The position numbers and the translations under genes were made by a program. 64,000 nt of DNA from an uncultured Roseiflexaceae bacterium (lineage in GTDB: Bacteria; Chloroflexota; Chloroflexia; Chloroflexales; Roseiflexaceae): the NCBI GenBank assembly GCA_937988885.1, contig CALKHR010000080.1, forward strand, positions 62,001-126,000, in the 5' to 3' direction. Below, one piece after another: positions 33,107 to 41,760 of this stretch. The notes below the pieces were generated by a model. The model was not told the DNA's origin and did not search any database. It worked only from the letters and a program-made list of their open reading frames with translations. The first letter of the stretch is position 1; each line of letters opens with the position of its first letter.

Positions 33107-33138
33107 AGCGGTGTGGTGATGCCACGCCGCTGTTTTGT
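33107..33138 (+). terminator. Rho-independent terminator
   Basis: Stem AGCGGTGTGG/CCACGCCGCT (one wobble pair), 5-nt loop, then GTTTTGTTG, about 35 bp after the stop codon. The rest of the spacer to 33392 holds no convincing gene; a 67-codon frame there lacks a ribosome-binding site. Confidence 0.82.
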
Positions 33139-33392
33139 TGTCTCTACTATTTATACGGAAGAAACGCCGAGTTGGGTTGGTCGGCGACAAGGTCAAACGA
33201 GTTGTAGCTTGCAGCATCGATATAGCGCGTTGTAAAGCCACGCAACATGTTCGCAACATGCCGCCAACAAGGGCATGCTATAGTGCTGCAAAAGTCCTCA
33301 TTGAGCATCTGGGAGCGGTAGGTGAGTGGCATTCCTAGCTTAGCATGGTAGCATACACGCAAACCTCTTTCACATAGCTAAAAGGAGTTTCC

Positions 33393-33944
33393 ATGAGCAC
33401 CGAGATTTTGCCGGCAGCCTACTATTCTGAAACGGTCCCCGAGCAGTTTCGCACCACTCTCGCCAACGCTTCCCCATCGATTTTGCGGCAAGATACCCTC
33501 GTCGCTGTGTACACCGTCACGGGCGATGGCGGCGGCACCTACAGCCTGCGCGTGAACAATGGCTCCGTGGAGTTCATCGACGGCGCGCTGCCCGATCCCG
33601 ATATGTTCACCACCATTTCTGTCGAGGATTGGCGTGTGGCGTATGCGAATTCCCCCGAAGTTGATCCGCTGGTTACCTATGTGAACAATAAGAAGGTTTC
33701 GGTGATCAAGGGCTTGGAGGGCACGGTCAACTTGGAATTGACCCGCTCCGACGGCAACCTGTGGCACAGCACGATTGTGTTTGGCAATCAGCCGCAGCCC
33801 GAAGTCACGATTCGGATGTCGACCGACGATTATGCGGCCATGATGCGCGGTGACCTGAGTGGCCAGATGGCTTTTTTGACAGGGAAACTGAAATTCGAGG
33901 GCAATTTGCCGCTCTTAATGAAGATTGGCGCGTTGAGCGCCTGA
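33393..33944 (+). CDS. SCP2 sterol-binding domain protein
   Basis: 183 residues with AAAAGGAG before the ATG. The SCP2 fold is shown by LVAVYTVTGDGGGTYSLRVNNGSVEF and by TIRMSTDDYAAMMRGDLSGQMAFLTGKLKFEGNL split across the hydrophobic tunnel strands and helices. SCP2 domains bind acyl-CoA or other lipids. The gene starts a three-gene unit with two acyl-CoA dehydrogenases (22 bp to the next), so it probably delivers or sequesters acyl-CoA substrate for them. Confidence 0.85.
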   Translation: MSTEILPAAYYSETVPEQFRTTLANASPSILRQDTLVAVYTVTGDGGGTYSLRVNNGSVEFIDGALPDPDMFTTISVEDWRVAYANSPEVDPLVTYVNNKKVSVIKGLEGTVNLELTRSDGNLWHSTIVFGNQPQPEVTIRMSTDDYAAMMRGDLSGQMAFLTGKLKFEGNLPLLMKIGALSA

Positions 33945-33966
33945 CCTAAGTGTAAGGAGGAGGACG

Positions 33967-35061
33967 ATGATCGCATTTACACCCTCCGATGAACAGCAGT
34001 TGATCATCGAAACGGTGCGCCGCTATGCCACTGAGCGTTTGCGGCCCGCAGCGCACGATGCCGATGAACAGCGCGAGACGCCTGCAGACATCATTAGCCG
34101 TGGTTGGGATTTGGGGCTTCTGCCAAGTTCCATCCCCGAGGAATACGGCGGCTTTGGAGAAACACACTCGGCGTTGACGGGTGCGTTGGCCGCCGAGGAG
34201 CTCGGCTACGGCGACCTACCGATGTCGCTGTATCTGCTCACGCCGAATTTGTTCGCGATCCCGGTGTTGCATTGCGGCACCGAGGAGCAGAAGCAGCAGT
34301 GGCTCCCGCGTGTGACGGATGCGTCGTTCGTGCCGTTGAGCGCCGCGCTGATCGAGCCGCGTTGGGATTCCGACCCATACGCGCTGCACACCACCGCCAC
34401 GCCGAACGACGGTGGGTATGTGTTGCGCGGTACGAAGGCCTTTGTGCCGTTGGCCGATCAGGCTGAGGCGTTGCTGGTATACGCTCGCGAAGGCGATACG
34501 ACTCAGGCGTTTATCGTGGAGCGGGGCACGCCGGGGGTGCAGGTGGTGGAGCGCGAGCAGCATATGGGTTTGCGCGCACTGCCGACGTATACGATCTCGT
34601 TCGACGATGTGCAGGTTTCCGGTGCTGCTCGCTTGGGTGGCAGCGCCGGGGCCAATATCGATTTGCTGTTGAACTACGGGCGGGTGGCGCTTTCGGCGCT
34701 GGCGGTCGGCGTGGCGCGTGGCGCGTTCGAGTACGCCCGCGATTACGCGAAGCAGCGCGAGGCGTTCGGTCGCCCGATCGCGCAGTTCCAGGCGATCGCG
34801 TTTATGTTGGCCGAGATGGCGATCGAGATCGAGGCGAGCCGCGCGATGGTTTGGGAGGCCGCTTGGATGCTGGATCAGGGCCGCGATGCGACGAAGGCGG
34901 CGGCGTTGGCGAAGCAGTATACCGATGAGGCGGCGCTGTTTGTGGCGGATCGTGCGGTGCAGGTGTTGGGCGGGCACGGTTACATTCGTGAGCATCCGGT
35001 GGAGCGCTGGCTGCGCGAGGCGCGTGGTTTTGCGGCGACATTGGGCTTGGCGATGATTTAG
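33967..35061 (+). CDS. Acyl-CoA dehydrogenase lacking the C-terminal catalytic glutamate
   Basis: 364 residues with AAGGAGGAGG before the ATG. The acyl-CoA dehydrogenase fold is clear: IPEEYGGFGETHSALTGALAAEELGYG, FAYARDYAKQREAFGRPIAQFQ-type helix, and VQVLGGHGYIREHPVERWLREARG. The protein ends 11 residues after this point and lacks the following IYEGT segment that holds the catalytic base in most family members. The alternative Glu position used by isovaleryl/long-chain enzymes reads NYGRV here, with Gly instead. It may be the non-catalytic FAD-binding partner of the next gene product, as in heterotetrameric ChsE4-ChsE5-like enzymes. Confidence 0.88.
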   Translation: MIAFTPSDEQQLIIETVRRYATERLRPAAHDADEQRETPADIISRGWDLGLLPSSIPEEYGGFGETHSALTGALAAEELGYGDLPMSLYLLTPNLFAIPVLHCGTEEQKQQWLPRVTDASFVPLSAALIEPRWDSDPYALHTTATPNDGGYVLRGTKAFVPLADQAEALLVYAREGDTTQAFIVERGTPGVQVVEREQHMGLRALPTYTISFDDVQVSGAARLGGSAGANIDLLLNYGRVALSALAVGVARGAFEYARDYAKQREAFGRPIAQFQAIAFMLAEMAIEIEASRAMVWEAAWMLDQGRDATKAAALAKQYTDEAALFVADRAVQVLGGHGYIREHPVERWLREARGFAATLGLAMI

Positions 35062-35106
35062 GGCTTGGTGGTGCAAGCTACGGCCCTTCGCAGAAGGAGT
35101 ACGATA

Positions 35107-36345
35107 ATGATCGATTTTGAACTTCCAACTGTGGTGCAGCGCCAGGTGCAACTGCTGACGATGCTGGGTGAGCAGGTGATGCGCCCTGTCGCGCGCTATT
35201 ACGATGAGCACGAGGGTGAGCGCCCCTGGGATTATATCAACATGATCTGGCAGACGGTGCGCTCGCAGGGCGGCCAGACGCTGAGCTCCGCTGATCCGCA
35301 AAAGACCGATGCGGATGGCAAGCCGCGCCCACGGATCGGTAATCTCTTGCTGATGCACACGGTTGAGGCGTTGTCGTGGGGCGATGCTGGTCTGTACCTT
35401 TCGACACCGGGCGCGGCGCTGGGTGGCGCGGCTGTCGAGGCGACCGGCACTCCCGAGCAGAAGGAGCGTTTTCTCAAGCGCTTCAGCGAGGGCGAGCCGA
35501 AGTGGGCCGCGATGGCGATGACGGAGCCGCACGCTGGCTCGGATACGGCTGCGATCCGCACCACCGCTCAACTCTCCGAGGATGGCACCGAGTGGATCTT
35601 GAACGGCGAGAAGATTTTTGTGACCGGCGGGTTGATGGCGGCGCAGGAATCGCCAGGTTTTGTGGTGGTTTGGGCCTCGATCGATCCTACCGCAGGGCGC
35701 GCGGGGATGAAGCCGTTTGTGGTGGAATCCGGCACGCCCGGGATGACGGTGGCGAAGCTTGAGCATAAGCATGGCATTCGTGCTTCGGATACGGCGTCGT
35801 TGGTGTTCCAGGATTGTCGCATTCCGTACGATAATTTGCTCGGCAGCCCCGAGGTGGCGCCCAAGGGCTTTAAGGGCGCGATGAAGACGTTCGACGCGAC
35901 GCGCCCGGCGGTGGCGGCTGGCGCGTTGGGCGTAGCCCGGGCGACGCTGGAGTTTACGGCGGCGTACCTGAAGGAGCGCGGCGTGCAGGTGCGCTATGGC
36001 GTGCCGGTACATCGGCAGACGGCGGTTGAGCGTGACCTGATCCAGATGGAGGCGCAGCATCGCGCGGCGTGGTTGCTGGTGCTGAAGGCGGCCTCGAAGA
36101 TGGATGCGGGTGAGGAGAATACGCTCGAAGCCTCGATGTGCAAGGTGAAGGCTGGCGCCGTGGCGAATTTCGTGGCGCAGAAGGCGGTGGAACTGCTCGG
36201 CCCCGAGGGGTATTCGTGCAAGCTGCTGGTGGAGAAGTGGATGCGCGATGCTCGTATCAACGATATTTACGAGGGCACTGGCCAGATCAACCGTTTGGTG
36301 GTGGCGCGGCGGTTGTTGGGCTACAGCAGCGCTGAATTGCGGTAG
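35107..36345 (+). CDS. Acyl-CoA dehydrogenase
   Basis: 412 residues from the ATG at 35107 with AGAAGGAG upstream. Motifs: MAMTEPHAGSDTAAIRTTA (FAD and substrate binding), NGEKIFVTGG, and DARINDIYEGTGQINRLVVARR, which contains the catalytic Glu. It oxidises acyl-CoA at the alpha-beta position with electron transfer to ETF. It is 45 bp downstream of the first dehydrogenase gene. A heteromeric enzyme of the two is plausible because this one keeps the base and the other does not. The substrate may be a branched or steroid-like acyl-CoA given the SCP2 neighbour, but that is speculation. Confidence 0.92.
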   Translation: MIDFELPTVVQRQVQLLTMLGEQVMRPVARYYDEHEGERPWDYINMIWQTVRSQGGQTLSSADPQKTDADGKPRPRIGNLLLMHTVEALSWGDAGLYLSTPGAALGGAAVEATGTPEQKERFLKRFSEGEPKWAAMAMTEPHAGSDTAAIRTTAQLSEDGTEWILNGEKIFVTGGLMAAQESPGFVVVWASIDPTAGRAGMKPFVVESGTPGMTVAKLEHKHGIRASDTASLVFQDCRIPYDNLLGSPEVAPKGFKGAMKTFDATRPAVAAGALGVARATLEFTAAYLKERGVQVRYGVPVHRQTAVERDLIQMEAQHRAAWLLVLKAASKMDAGEENTLEASMCKVKAGAVANFVAQKAVELLGPEGYSCKLLVEKWMRDARINDIYEGTGQINRLVVARRLLGYSSAELR

Positions 36346-36497
36346 GGCATCGAATCGCTGCGGAGGTCATTCTGGGCTGGCGTAACGGCGCGGTATATGC
36401 CACACGGCGGCCTTGAGCGACGGGCGTTGTAAGCGCGGTTGCTTCTTCTTTCCACAATACAACTGCTGCGCGGTTTGAAGGAGGATGGGCTTGTTTG

Positions 36498-36534
36498 ACC
36501 ACCGAGTTGTGCTGCTTTGGCATTGCTCGGTGGT
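36498..36534. other. Inverted repeat in the spacer before the GNAT gene
   Basis: Nine-bp perfect stem ACCACCGAG/CTCGGTGGT with a 19-nt loop and no T-run on either strand. It may be a weak terminator of the acyl-CoA dehydrogenase unit or an operator. Confidence 0.35.
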
Positions 36535-36624
36535 TCAGCATGGAGGAGTTTTGCGTGCTATAATGCCAAGCGTGTAGCCGCCTCGCTTCTCCCTCGGTAC
36601 GCCGCTTTCAAACTAGAAGGTTGT

Positions 36625-37497
36625 ATGACTGATCGATTTCAACCCGATATCAGTATTCATAATGCGCTTGTTGAGCAAGAATTGACCGACCTCCGTGTGT
36701 TGGCCGATGTCTGCACGAGTTACGATGGTTTTGAGCAGCGTATTTCTTGGAATGCGCTGCTCGATGATTCTGGTAACCATGTGCATCTGTTGGCATATCA
36801 CGATGGGGTGTTGATCGGGTGTTTGTCGCTTTCGGGCGTGGGCGGCGTCGAGGCCGAGGGCTACGGTATGGTGCATCCGCGCTTTCGGCGGCGAGGCGTG
36901 TTCGGTGCGCTGCTGGCCCAGGCGAAGGCGATTTGCGTCGAGCAGCATACGCTGGCACTGATCCTGATCTGCGATAGCCGTTCTGAGAGCGGCCACAGGT
37001 TTTTGAAGTCGATCAATGCGTCGCTGTTGTTTGCCGAGCATGGGATGCGTTTGGCCTCATGGCAGCCTCGGGAAGTGGGCGATGTTTCGGTGGTTCTGCA
37101 ACGCGCTGTATTAGCCGATGCCGAGCAGATCGCGGCTATTTTGGCTGAGGATGCGGGTATGGCGATGCAGAGTTTTCTACCGATGATCCGCCGTAGTATC
37201 GCCGATGGGTCGCGCCATTATTATGTGGCGAAGGTCGATTCGACGACGATCGGTACGGTGAATATTGATGTGATCGATGGTTTGCCGTATATCTATGGTT
37301 TTGTGGTGGTGCCCGAGCAGCGTGGCAAGGGGTATGGGCGGCAGATGCTGACGCGCTTGCTCGATCTGATCGCGGCTGAGCACTCGGGGCCGATTCTGTT
37401 GGAGGTCGAGACCGAGAATCTGGTGGCGCTGAGTTTGTATTCCTCGCTCGGTTTTGAGATCACGCAAACCTTCGAATATTTCCGTGTAGATGCCTAA
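36625..37497 (+). CDS. Tandem GNAT-domain N-acetyltransferase
   Basis: 290 residues from the ATG at 36625 with AGAAGG upstream. Two GNAT folds are visible. The first has GYGMVHPRFRRRGVFGALLAQAK near residue 95 (acetyl-CoA-binding R/Q-x-x-G-x-G/A). The second has IYGFVVVPEQRGKGYGRQMLTRLLD near residue 215, with a perfect motif, and ENLVALSLYSSLGF. The arrangement is like MshD or other double-GNAT enzymes in which the C-terminal half is active. The substrate is unknown. It lies between the acyl-CoA dehydrogenases and the fadN-like gene, 29 bp from the latter. Confidence 0.87.
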   Translation: MTDRFQPDISIHNALVEQELTDLRVLADVCTSYDGFEQRISWNALLDDSGNHVHLLAYHDGVLIGCLSLSGVGGVEAEGYGMVHPRFRRRGVFGALLAQAKAICVEQHTLALILICDSRSESGHRFLKSINASLLFAEHGMRLASWQPREVGDVSVVLQRAVLADAEQIAAILAEDAGMAMQSFLPMIRRSIADGSRHYYVAKVDSTTIGTVNIDVIDGLPYIYGFVVVPEQRGKGYGRQMLTRLLDLIAAEHSGPILLEVETENLVALSLYSSLGFEITQTFEYFRVDA

Positions 37498-37526
37498 TCG
37501 ATAAATGATCTGCAAAGGAGCTGAGC

Positions 37527-39947
37527 ATGCCTGCAATACAGAAGGTCGCGGTGATTGGTGCAGGGACGATGGGCGGTGGTATCGCCGCGCATGCGGCCAA
37601 TGCTGGCCTTTCGGTGGTGTTGCTGGATATGGCACCCACGTCGTTGACGCCCGAGGAGGAGGCGAAGGGCTTGACGCTCGATGCCAAGCCGGTGCGCAAT
37701 CGGATCGTCAATACGTTGTTTGATCGGGTGAAGAAGGCGCGCCCGGCGGCGTTGTTCACGCCCGAGCGTGCTGCTCAGATTCAGCTTGGTAATTTGACCG
37801 ATGATCTGGGGTTGATCGCCGATGCCGATTGGATCGTTGAGGTGATCGTCGAGCAGTTGGAGCCGAAGCGCGAGTTGATGGCGCGCATCGAGCAGGTGCG
37901 CAAGCCCGGCAGCATTGTGTCGTCGAATACAAGCGGTATCCCGATTAGTGCGATCGCTGAGGGGCGTTCGGAGGAGTTCCGCCAGCATTTCTTGGGCACG
38001 CACTTCTTTAATCCGCCCCGCTACCTGTATCTGCTTGAGATGATCCCGACCGCCGATACGTTGCCCGAGGTGGTGGCGACGATGCGCTCGTTCGCAGAGA
38101 ATCGCTTGGGCAAGGGCGTGGTGATCTGCAAGGATCGGCCCAACTTTATCGGCAACCGGATCGGGACGTATGCGGCGCAGGTGGCGATCCAGTATGCGCT
38201 GGATAACGGCTACACGGTCGAGGAGGTCGATAGTTTGACGGGCGAGTTGATCGGTCGCCCCAAGACGGCGACGTTCCGTCTGTTCGACTTGGTGGGCATC
38301 GATGTGCCGATCCATGTGACGCGCAATCTGTACGAGGCGGTGCCCGAGGATGAGGAGCGCGAGCGCTTTAAGTTGGCTCCGGTGCTTGAGGAGTTGGCGC
38401 AGCGCGGCTGGCTCGGTAACAAGAGTGGGGTCGGCTTCTACAAGCAGGAGAAGGGTGCATCGGGCAAGGAGTTTTGGCCGCTGAACCTGACGACGCTTGA
38501 GCACGAGCCGCCCAAGAAGCCCCGTTTCGATTTGGTGGGCAAGGCCCGCAAGATCGAGGATCTGCGCGAGCGGTTGCGCTTCTTGAACGATAACGCCGAT
38601 GCTGACCGCGCTGGGCAGTTTCTGCGCGATACGACGCTGCCGCTGTTGGCCTACACGGCGCGGCGCATCCCCGAGATCAGCGATACGATCGTGGCGATCG
38701 ATCAAGCGATGCGCTGGGGCTTTGGGCATCAGTTGGGGCCGTTCGAGGTGTGGGACGCGTTGGGCGTGCGCAAGACTGCCGAGATGATGCGCGAGCGCCA
38801 GATCGCGTTGGCGCCGTGGGTCGAGCAGTTGTTGGCGCAGGGCCACGAGTCGTTCTACCAGTACGAGCAGGGCCGCGCGGTTGGAGTGTACGACCCGGCG
38901 AGCGGCGCGTATGTGCCGTTGGAGCGCCGCGCTGGCGTGATCGTGCTCGATGATCTGCGGGCGCAGGGCAAGGAGTTGGTGCGCAACTCGAGCGCGAGTC
39001 TGCTCGATCTGGGCGATGGAGTGCTGTGTTTCGAGTTCCACTCCAAGGTCAATTCGCTCGATCCGCTGATCACCGAGTTGGGCTATCAAGCGCTGGAGAT
39101 GCTCAAGGACGATAAATGGGTCGGCATGGTGGTGGGCAACCAGGCGCAGGATTTCAGCGCTGGCGTGAACTTGGCGGTCGCGGCGATGGGCGTGGCGTCG
39201 GGCCAGGTGGAGCAGGTGTTGGAGTCGGCGCGGGCGACGCAGTCGCTGTTCTTGAAGATGCGCCTGAGCCCGAAGCCGATTGTGGCGGCGCCGTATGGGC
39301 GTGTGCTGGGTGGCGGTGCCGAGATCAGTTTGGCGTGCGCGCGGCGGGTCGCTTCGGCGGAGTTGTACATCGGCTTGGTGGAGCTTGGCGTTGGCTTGAT
39401 CCCCGGTTGGGGCGGTTGCAAGGAGTTCCTGCGGCGCGTGGTGTCTCCGCCGATGCGCGCGGGGAGCGAGGATGCGCTGCCGTTCTTGCAGAAGGCGTTC
39501 GAGACGATTGGGCTTGCCAAGGTGAGCGAGAGCGCTGAGCACGCGCGTCAGTTGGGCTTCCTCGATCAGAACGACGTGATTGTGATGAACCGCGAGCATT
39601 TGATCGGCGAGGCGAAGCGGATGGTGTTGCGGATGGTGGATGCGGGTTACACGCCGCCGCCACCCGAGGGCGAGCCGATCTATGCGATTGGGCGGCGCGG
39701 CTTGGGCGCGATCGCGAGTGCGGTACATGGCATGCGCGTGGGCGGCTACCTGAGCGAGTACGATCAGGTGTTGGCGAAGTCGTTGGCGTGGGTGTTGTGC
39801 GGCGGCGATCTGTCGCAGCCGCAGTGGGTCACCGAGCAGTATATCCTCGATCTGGAGGCGGAGGAGACGGCGAAGCTGATCGTGCAGCCCAAGACGCAGG
39901 AGCGCATTATGGCGATTCTGCAGACGGGCAAGCCGTTGCGCAATTAG
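37527..39947 (+). CDS. fadN: 3-hydroxyacyl-CoA dehydrogenase/enoyl-CoA hydratase (FadN type)
   Basis: 806 residues with AAAGGAG before the ATG. The N-terminal NAD-binding motif VAVIGAGTMGGGIAAHAANAG and HFFNPPRYLYLLEMIP with the catalytic His belong to the hydroxyacyl-CoA dehydrogenase. The central C-terminal-type domains follow. The enoyl-CoA hydratase part lies at about residues 500-690 with VAAPYGRVLGGGAEISLAC (oxyanion hole) and VELGVGLIPGWGGCKEF carrying the catalytic Glu. This order is that of B. subtilis FadN, the reverse of FadB. It carries out the second and third steps of beta-oxidation after the dehydrogenases encoded upstream. No thiolase gene is adjacent. Confidence 0.9.
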   Translation: MPAIQKVAVIGAGTMGGGIAAHAANAGLSVVLLDMAPTSLTPEEEAKGLTLDAKPVRNRIVNTLFDRVKKARPAALFTPERAAQIQLGNLTDDLGLIADADWIVEVIVEQLEPKRELMARIEQVRKPGSIVSSNTSGIPISAIAEGRSEEFRQHFLGTHFFNPPRYLYLLEMIPTADTLPEVVATMRSFAENRLGKGVVICKDRPNFIGNRIGTYAAQVAIQYALDNGYTVEEVDSLTGELIGRPKTATFRLFDLVGIDVPIHVTRNLYEAVPEDEERERFKLAPVLEELAQRGWLGNKSGVGFYKQEKGASGKEFWPLNLTTLEHEPPKKPRFDLVGKARKIEDLRERLRFLNDNADADRAGQFLRDTTLPLLAYTARRIPEISDTIVAIDQAMRWGFGHQLGPFEVWDALGVRKTAEMMRERQIALAPWVEQLLAQGHESFYQYEQGRAVGVYDPASGAYVPLERRAGVIVLDDLRAQGKELVRNSSASLLDLGDGVLCFEFHSKVNSLDPLITELGYQALEMLKDDKWVGMVVGNQAQDFSAGVNLAVAAMGVASGQVEQVLESARATQSLFLKMRLSPKPIVAAPYGRVLGGGAEISLACARRVASAELYIGLVELGVGLIPGWGGCKEFLRRVVSPPMRAGSEDALPFLQKAFETIGLAKVSESAEHARQLGFLDQNDVIVMNREHLIGEAKRMVLRMVDAGYTPPPPEGEPIYAIGRRGLGAIASAVHGMRVGGYLSEYDQVLAKSLAWVLCGGDLSQPQWVTEQYILDLEAEETAKLIVQPKTQERIMAILQTGKPLRN

Positions 39948-39971
39948 TCACTTCGGCTAGGCATTGCAGGG

Positions 39972-40005
39972 CGGGCGGATCGCTACGGTGATCCGCCCGT
40001 TTTGT
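39972..40005 (+). terminator. Terminator of the fadN gene
   Basis: Perfect 10-bp stem CGGGCGGATC/GATCCGCCCG with an 8-nt loop, followed by TTTTGTG, about 25 bp after the stop codon. Confidence 0.9.
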
Positions 40006-40013
40006 GTGTTTGA

Positions 40014-40129
40014 GAAGCTTTCTCATGTGCCTTTTTTGCGAGAGCGTTGGATGCGCCATTGGGCGAGTGAGCGCGTTCGCACGAGCAACTCGGCTGCTGC
40101 GCGCAGCGCATCGACATCACCTCCCCTGC
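40014..40129. repeat. Family C tail in inverted orientation plus half a family A hairpin
   Basis: Reverse complement of the family C tail (ACGAGCAACTCGGCTGCTGC) running into GCGCAGCGCATCGACATCACC, one arm of a family A hairpin. It is adjacent to the truncated left end of copy B2. Confidence 0.6.
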
Positions 40130-40589
40130 TGTTTTAGCCTACGGCAGCAATACAGAACCGCACTATTGAGTAGAAGGGCCTCTTTCCTGTCAACGAAAAG
40201 CACTGTCATCTCGAACGGTCGAAGCCTTGAGCGAAGCGAATGGGGAGAGATCTCATACCAAATCCGAATGATTACGTACACAAACGGCACATGAATGTTA
40301 TGGCGTGATGCTGGTTTTCAACTGATACCCAGATTTCCCGAAACAGGTGATATCGAGGCGCTGCTACGCGCAGCGCCTCGATATCACAAAAAGAAGACAG
40401 TACCTTGCTGCCGCAGGCTAAAACAGCTTTTAAGAATAACTGTCCAATCGGATTTAGTATCAAAGCATACGGCAATGTAGAACGACGAGATTTCTCGCGT
40501 CGCTTAGCGGCTCGCTCGAAATGACAGTGAGAACAGTGAAAAAACGGTGCACTAAAAACCGCTTTTCAATGACAATTATCCAGTCGGAT
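40130..40589. repeat. Family B element B2, split by element A2 and abutted by an IS
   Basis: The left end is truncated; the body begins GCTGTTTTAGCCTACGGCAG. The core is interrupted after GAGATCTCA by the family A copy at 40256-40459 and resumes as CAAAGCATACGGCAATG. The right end CCAGTCGGAT meets the boundary of the IS200/IS605 element. The uninterrupted sequence is seen in B1 (GATCTCAAAGCGCATGG). Confidence 0.75.
40256..40459. repeat. Family A MITE-like element A2, nested in B2
   Basis: 204 bp, ends TACCAAATCCGA and (inward from the right) TACTAAATCCGA. The flanks are TCA on both sides (40253-40255 and 40460-40462). Comparison with the empty site in B1 shows that only TCA was duplicated. 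The hairpin at 40347-40387 is a perfect 18-bp stem, GTGATATCGAGGCGCTGC, with loop TACGC. Confidence 0.85.
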
Positions 40590-40740
40590 TTGATGTGCTC
40601 TGCTGACACTCCCACGGCTAAAGCCTGTGGGGTTCTCGGTTCTCAGGCCCGCCCAAGGGCAGAGCCTCCCCGAAGGCGGTGCCCCCGCCTCTCTTGAGGA
40701 TATTGAGCGCAGCGTTATGGTCGCGGTGCAACTCACAACC
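40590..40740 (-). ncRNA. Candidate omega RNA (reRNA) of TnpB
   Basis: In IS605 elements the TnpB guide RNA spans the end of tnpB and the right end, with the guide read from the flank just beyond. Here that covers the last part of tnpB, the hairpin at 40610-40632 and the TCAA end. The guide would come from the minus strand below 40590 (ATCCGACTGGATAATTG), which is the terminal sequence of a family B repeat. The 5' limit is a guess. Confidence 0.4.
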
Positions 40741-41760
40741 ACAATACGGGCAGGAGTGCCACCGGACGGCAAGCCGCTTGGGAACGGTCTCGCCACACTG
40801 CGCACATACTTGCGACGTTCCAGCAGGATTCACTTCCACCACGACTCGCCCGGCACTTGCAGCCTTAGCGATCAGGATACCCAGGAAGAGACCCCATCCG
40901 GCGTCGGAGATCGATTTGGCAAGGGGATGATTGCGTAGCATCCCGCGAATGTTCAGCTTCTCAAGGGCAATATGCTCGTAGTCGTTCACAAGCGCACGAG
41001 CGGTTTTGTGGGCAAAGTCCTGTCGCGCTCGCTTGACCTTGAGGTGTGCCTTTGCCAGCAACTCGCGCGCTTTGCGGCGACGATTGCTTCCCTTTACACG
41101 GCGGCTAAGACGGCGCTGTGCCTGTTTCAGCTTGCGTTCGGCGGCTCGATAGTAGCGGGGGTTCGCGATCTGCGCCCCATTCGACAGTGTTGCAAAGGAC
41201 TCCAGTCCCACATCGATGCCTATGGCCCTGCCGGTGGCTGGAAGCGGCGACGGTGCAACCTCGCACGCGATACTCGCGTACCAACCATCAGCCTTGCGAA
41301 CGATAGTACAGGTTTTGGGTGCGCCCTCAAGAGGGCGGTCCTTGTGGAGCCGGAGCGCGCCGATCTTGGAGAGGATGAGCCGTCCCTGTTGCAGTTTGAC
41401 GCCGTTGCGCCACTGCGGATAGGCGAAGCTGTCGTACCAGCCCTTGCCCTTGAAGCGTGGATAGCCCGGCTTCTTGCCGGATTTGACTCGCCGAAAAAAC
41501 GCCTGAAACGCGCGATCCACACGATGCAACACGTCTTGAAGTACCTGGGAGTGGACACGCGGCAGATACGGCGATTCGCGCTTCAAGGACGGCAAACTGG
41601 CAGACTGACGGGCAAAGCCAATTGACTCGCCGCGCTCCTGATACGCGGTCTTGCGCTCACTCAGGGCGTGGTTGTAGAGATGGCGGCAGGTTTCCACCGT
41701 CTCAGTCAAGATGGCCGCCTGCGCGGGCGTCGGACGCAGCTTGTAGACGAACGTTTTCAA
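40618..41760 (-). CDS. tnpB: TnpB RNA-guided endonuclease
   Basis: 380 residues, full length. The N-terminal helical domain has FVYKLRPTPAQAAILTETVETCRHLYNHAL. The RuvC catalytic Asp is in AIGIDVGLESFATLSNG, the Glu in IALEKLNIRGM, and the second Asp in HRDHNAALNILKRG. The zinc finger is CAQCGE...CPYCGC. All key residues are present, so it should be an active RNA-guided nuclease that cuts DNA next to a TAM matching the element's left flank. It overlaps tnpA by 4 bp. Confidence 0.95.
   Translation of the reverse strand: MKTFVYKLRPTPAQAAILTETVETCRHLYNHALSERKTAYQERGESIGFARQSASLPSLKRESPYLPRVHSQVLQDVLHRVDRAFQAFFRRVKSGKKPGYPRFKGKGWYDSFAYPQWRNGVKLQQGRLILSKIGALRLHKDRPLEGAPKTCTIVRKADGWYASIACEVAPSPLPATGRAIGIDVGLESFATLSNGAQIANPRYYRAAERKLKQAQRRLSRRVKGSNRRRKARELLAKAHLKVKRARQDFAHKTARALVNDYEHIALEKLNIRGMLRNHPLAKSISDAGWGLFLGILIAKAASAGRVVVEVNPAGTSQVCAQCGETVPKRLAVRWHSCPYCGCELHRDHNAALNILKRGGGTAFGEALPLGGPENREPHRL

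Noticed and set aside
34216..36060. 614-codon minus-strand frame opposite the acyl-CoA dehydrogenases
   Set aside because: Shadow frame of two strongly supported plus-strand genes; rich in Arg and His, with no domain.
37494..39728. 744-codon minus-strand frame opposite the fadN-like gene
   Set aside because: Shadow of a well-supported gene; composition typical of antisense frames in GC-rich DNA.
40201..40570. Possible CRISPR array because of repeated short blocks
   Set aside because: The repeats are few, of different kinds and unevenly spaced, and they are explained by nested MITE-like elements. No cas genes are present.
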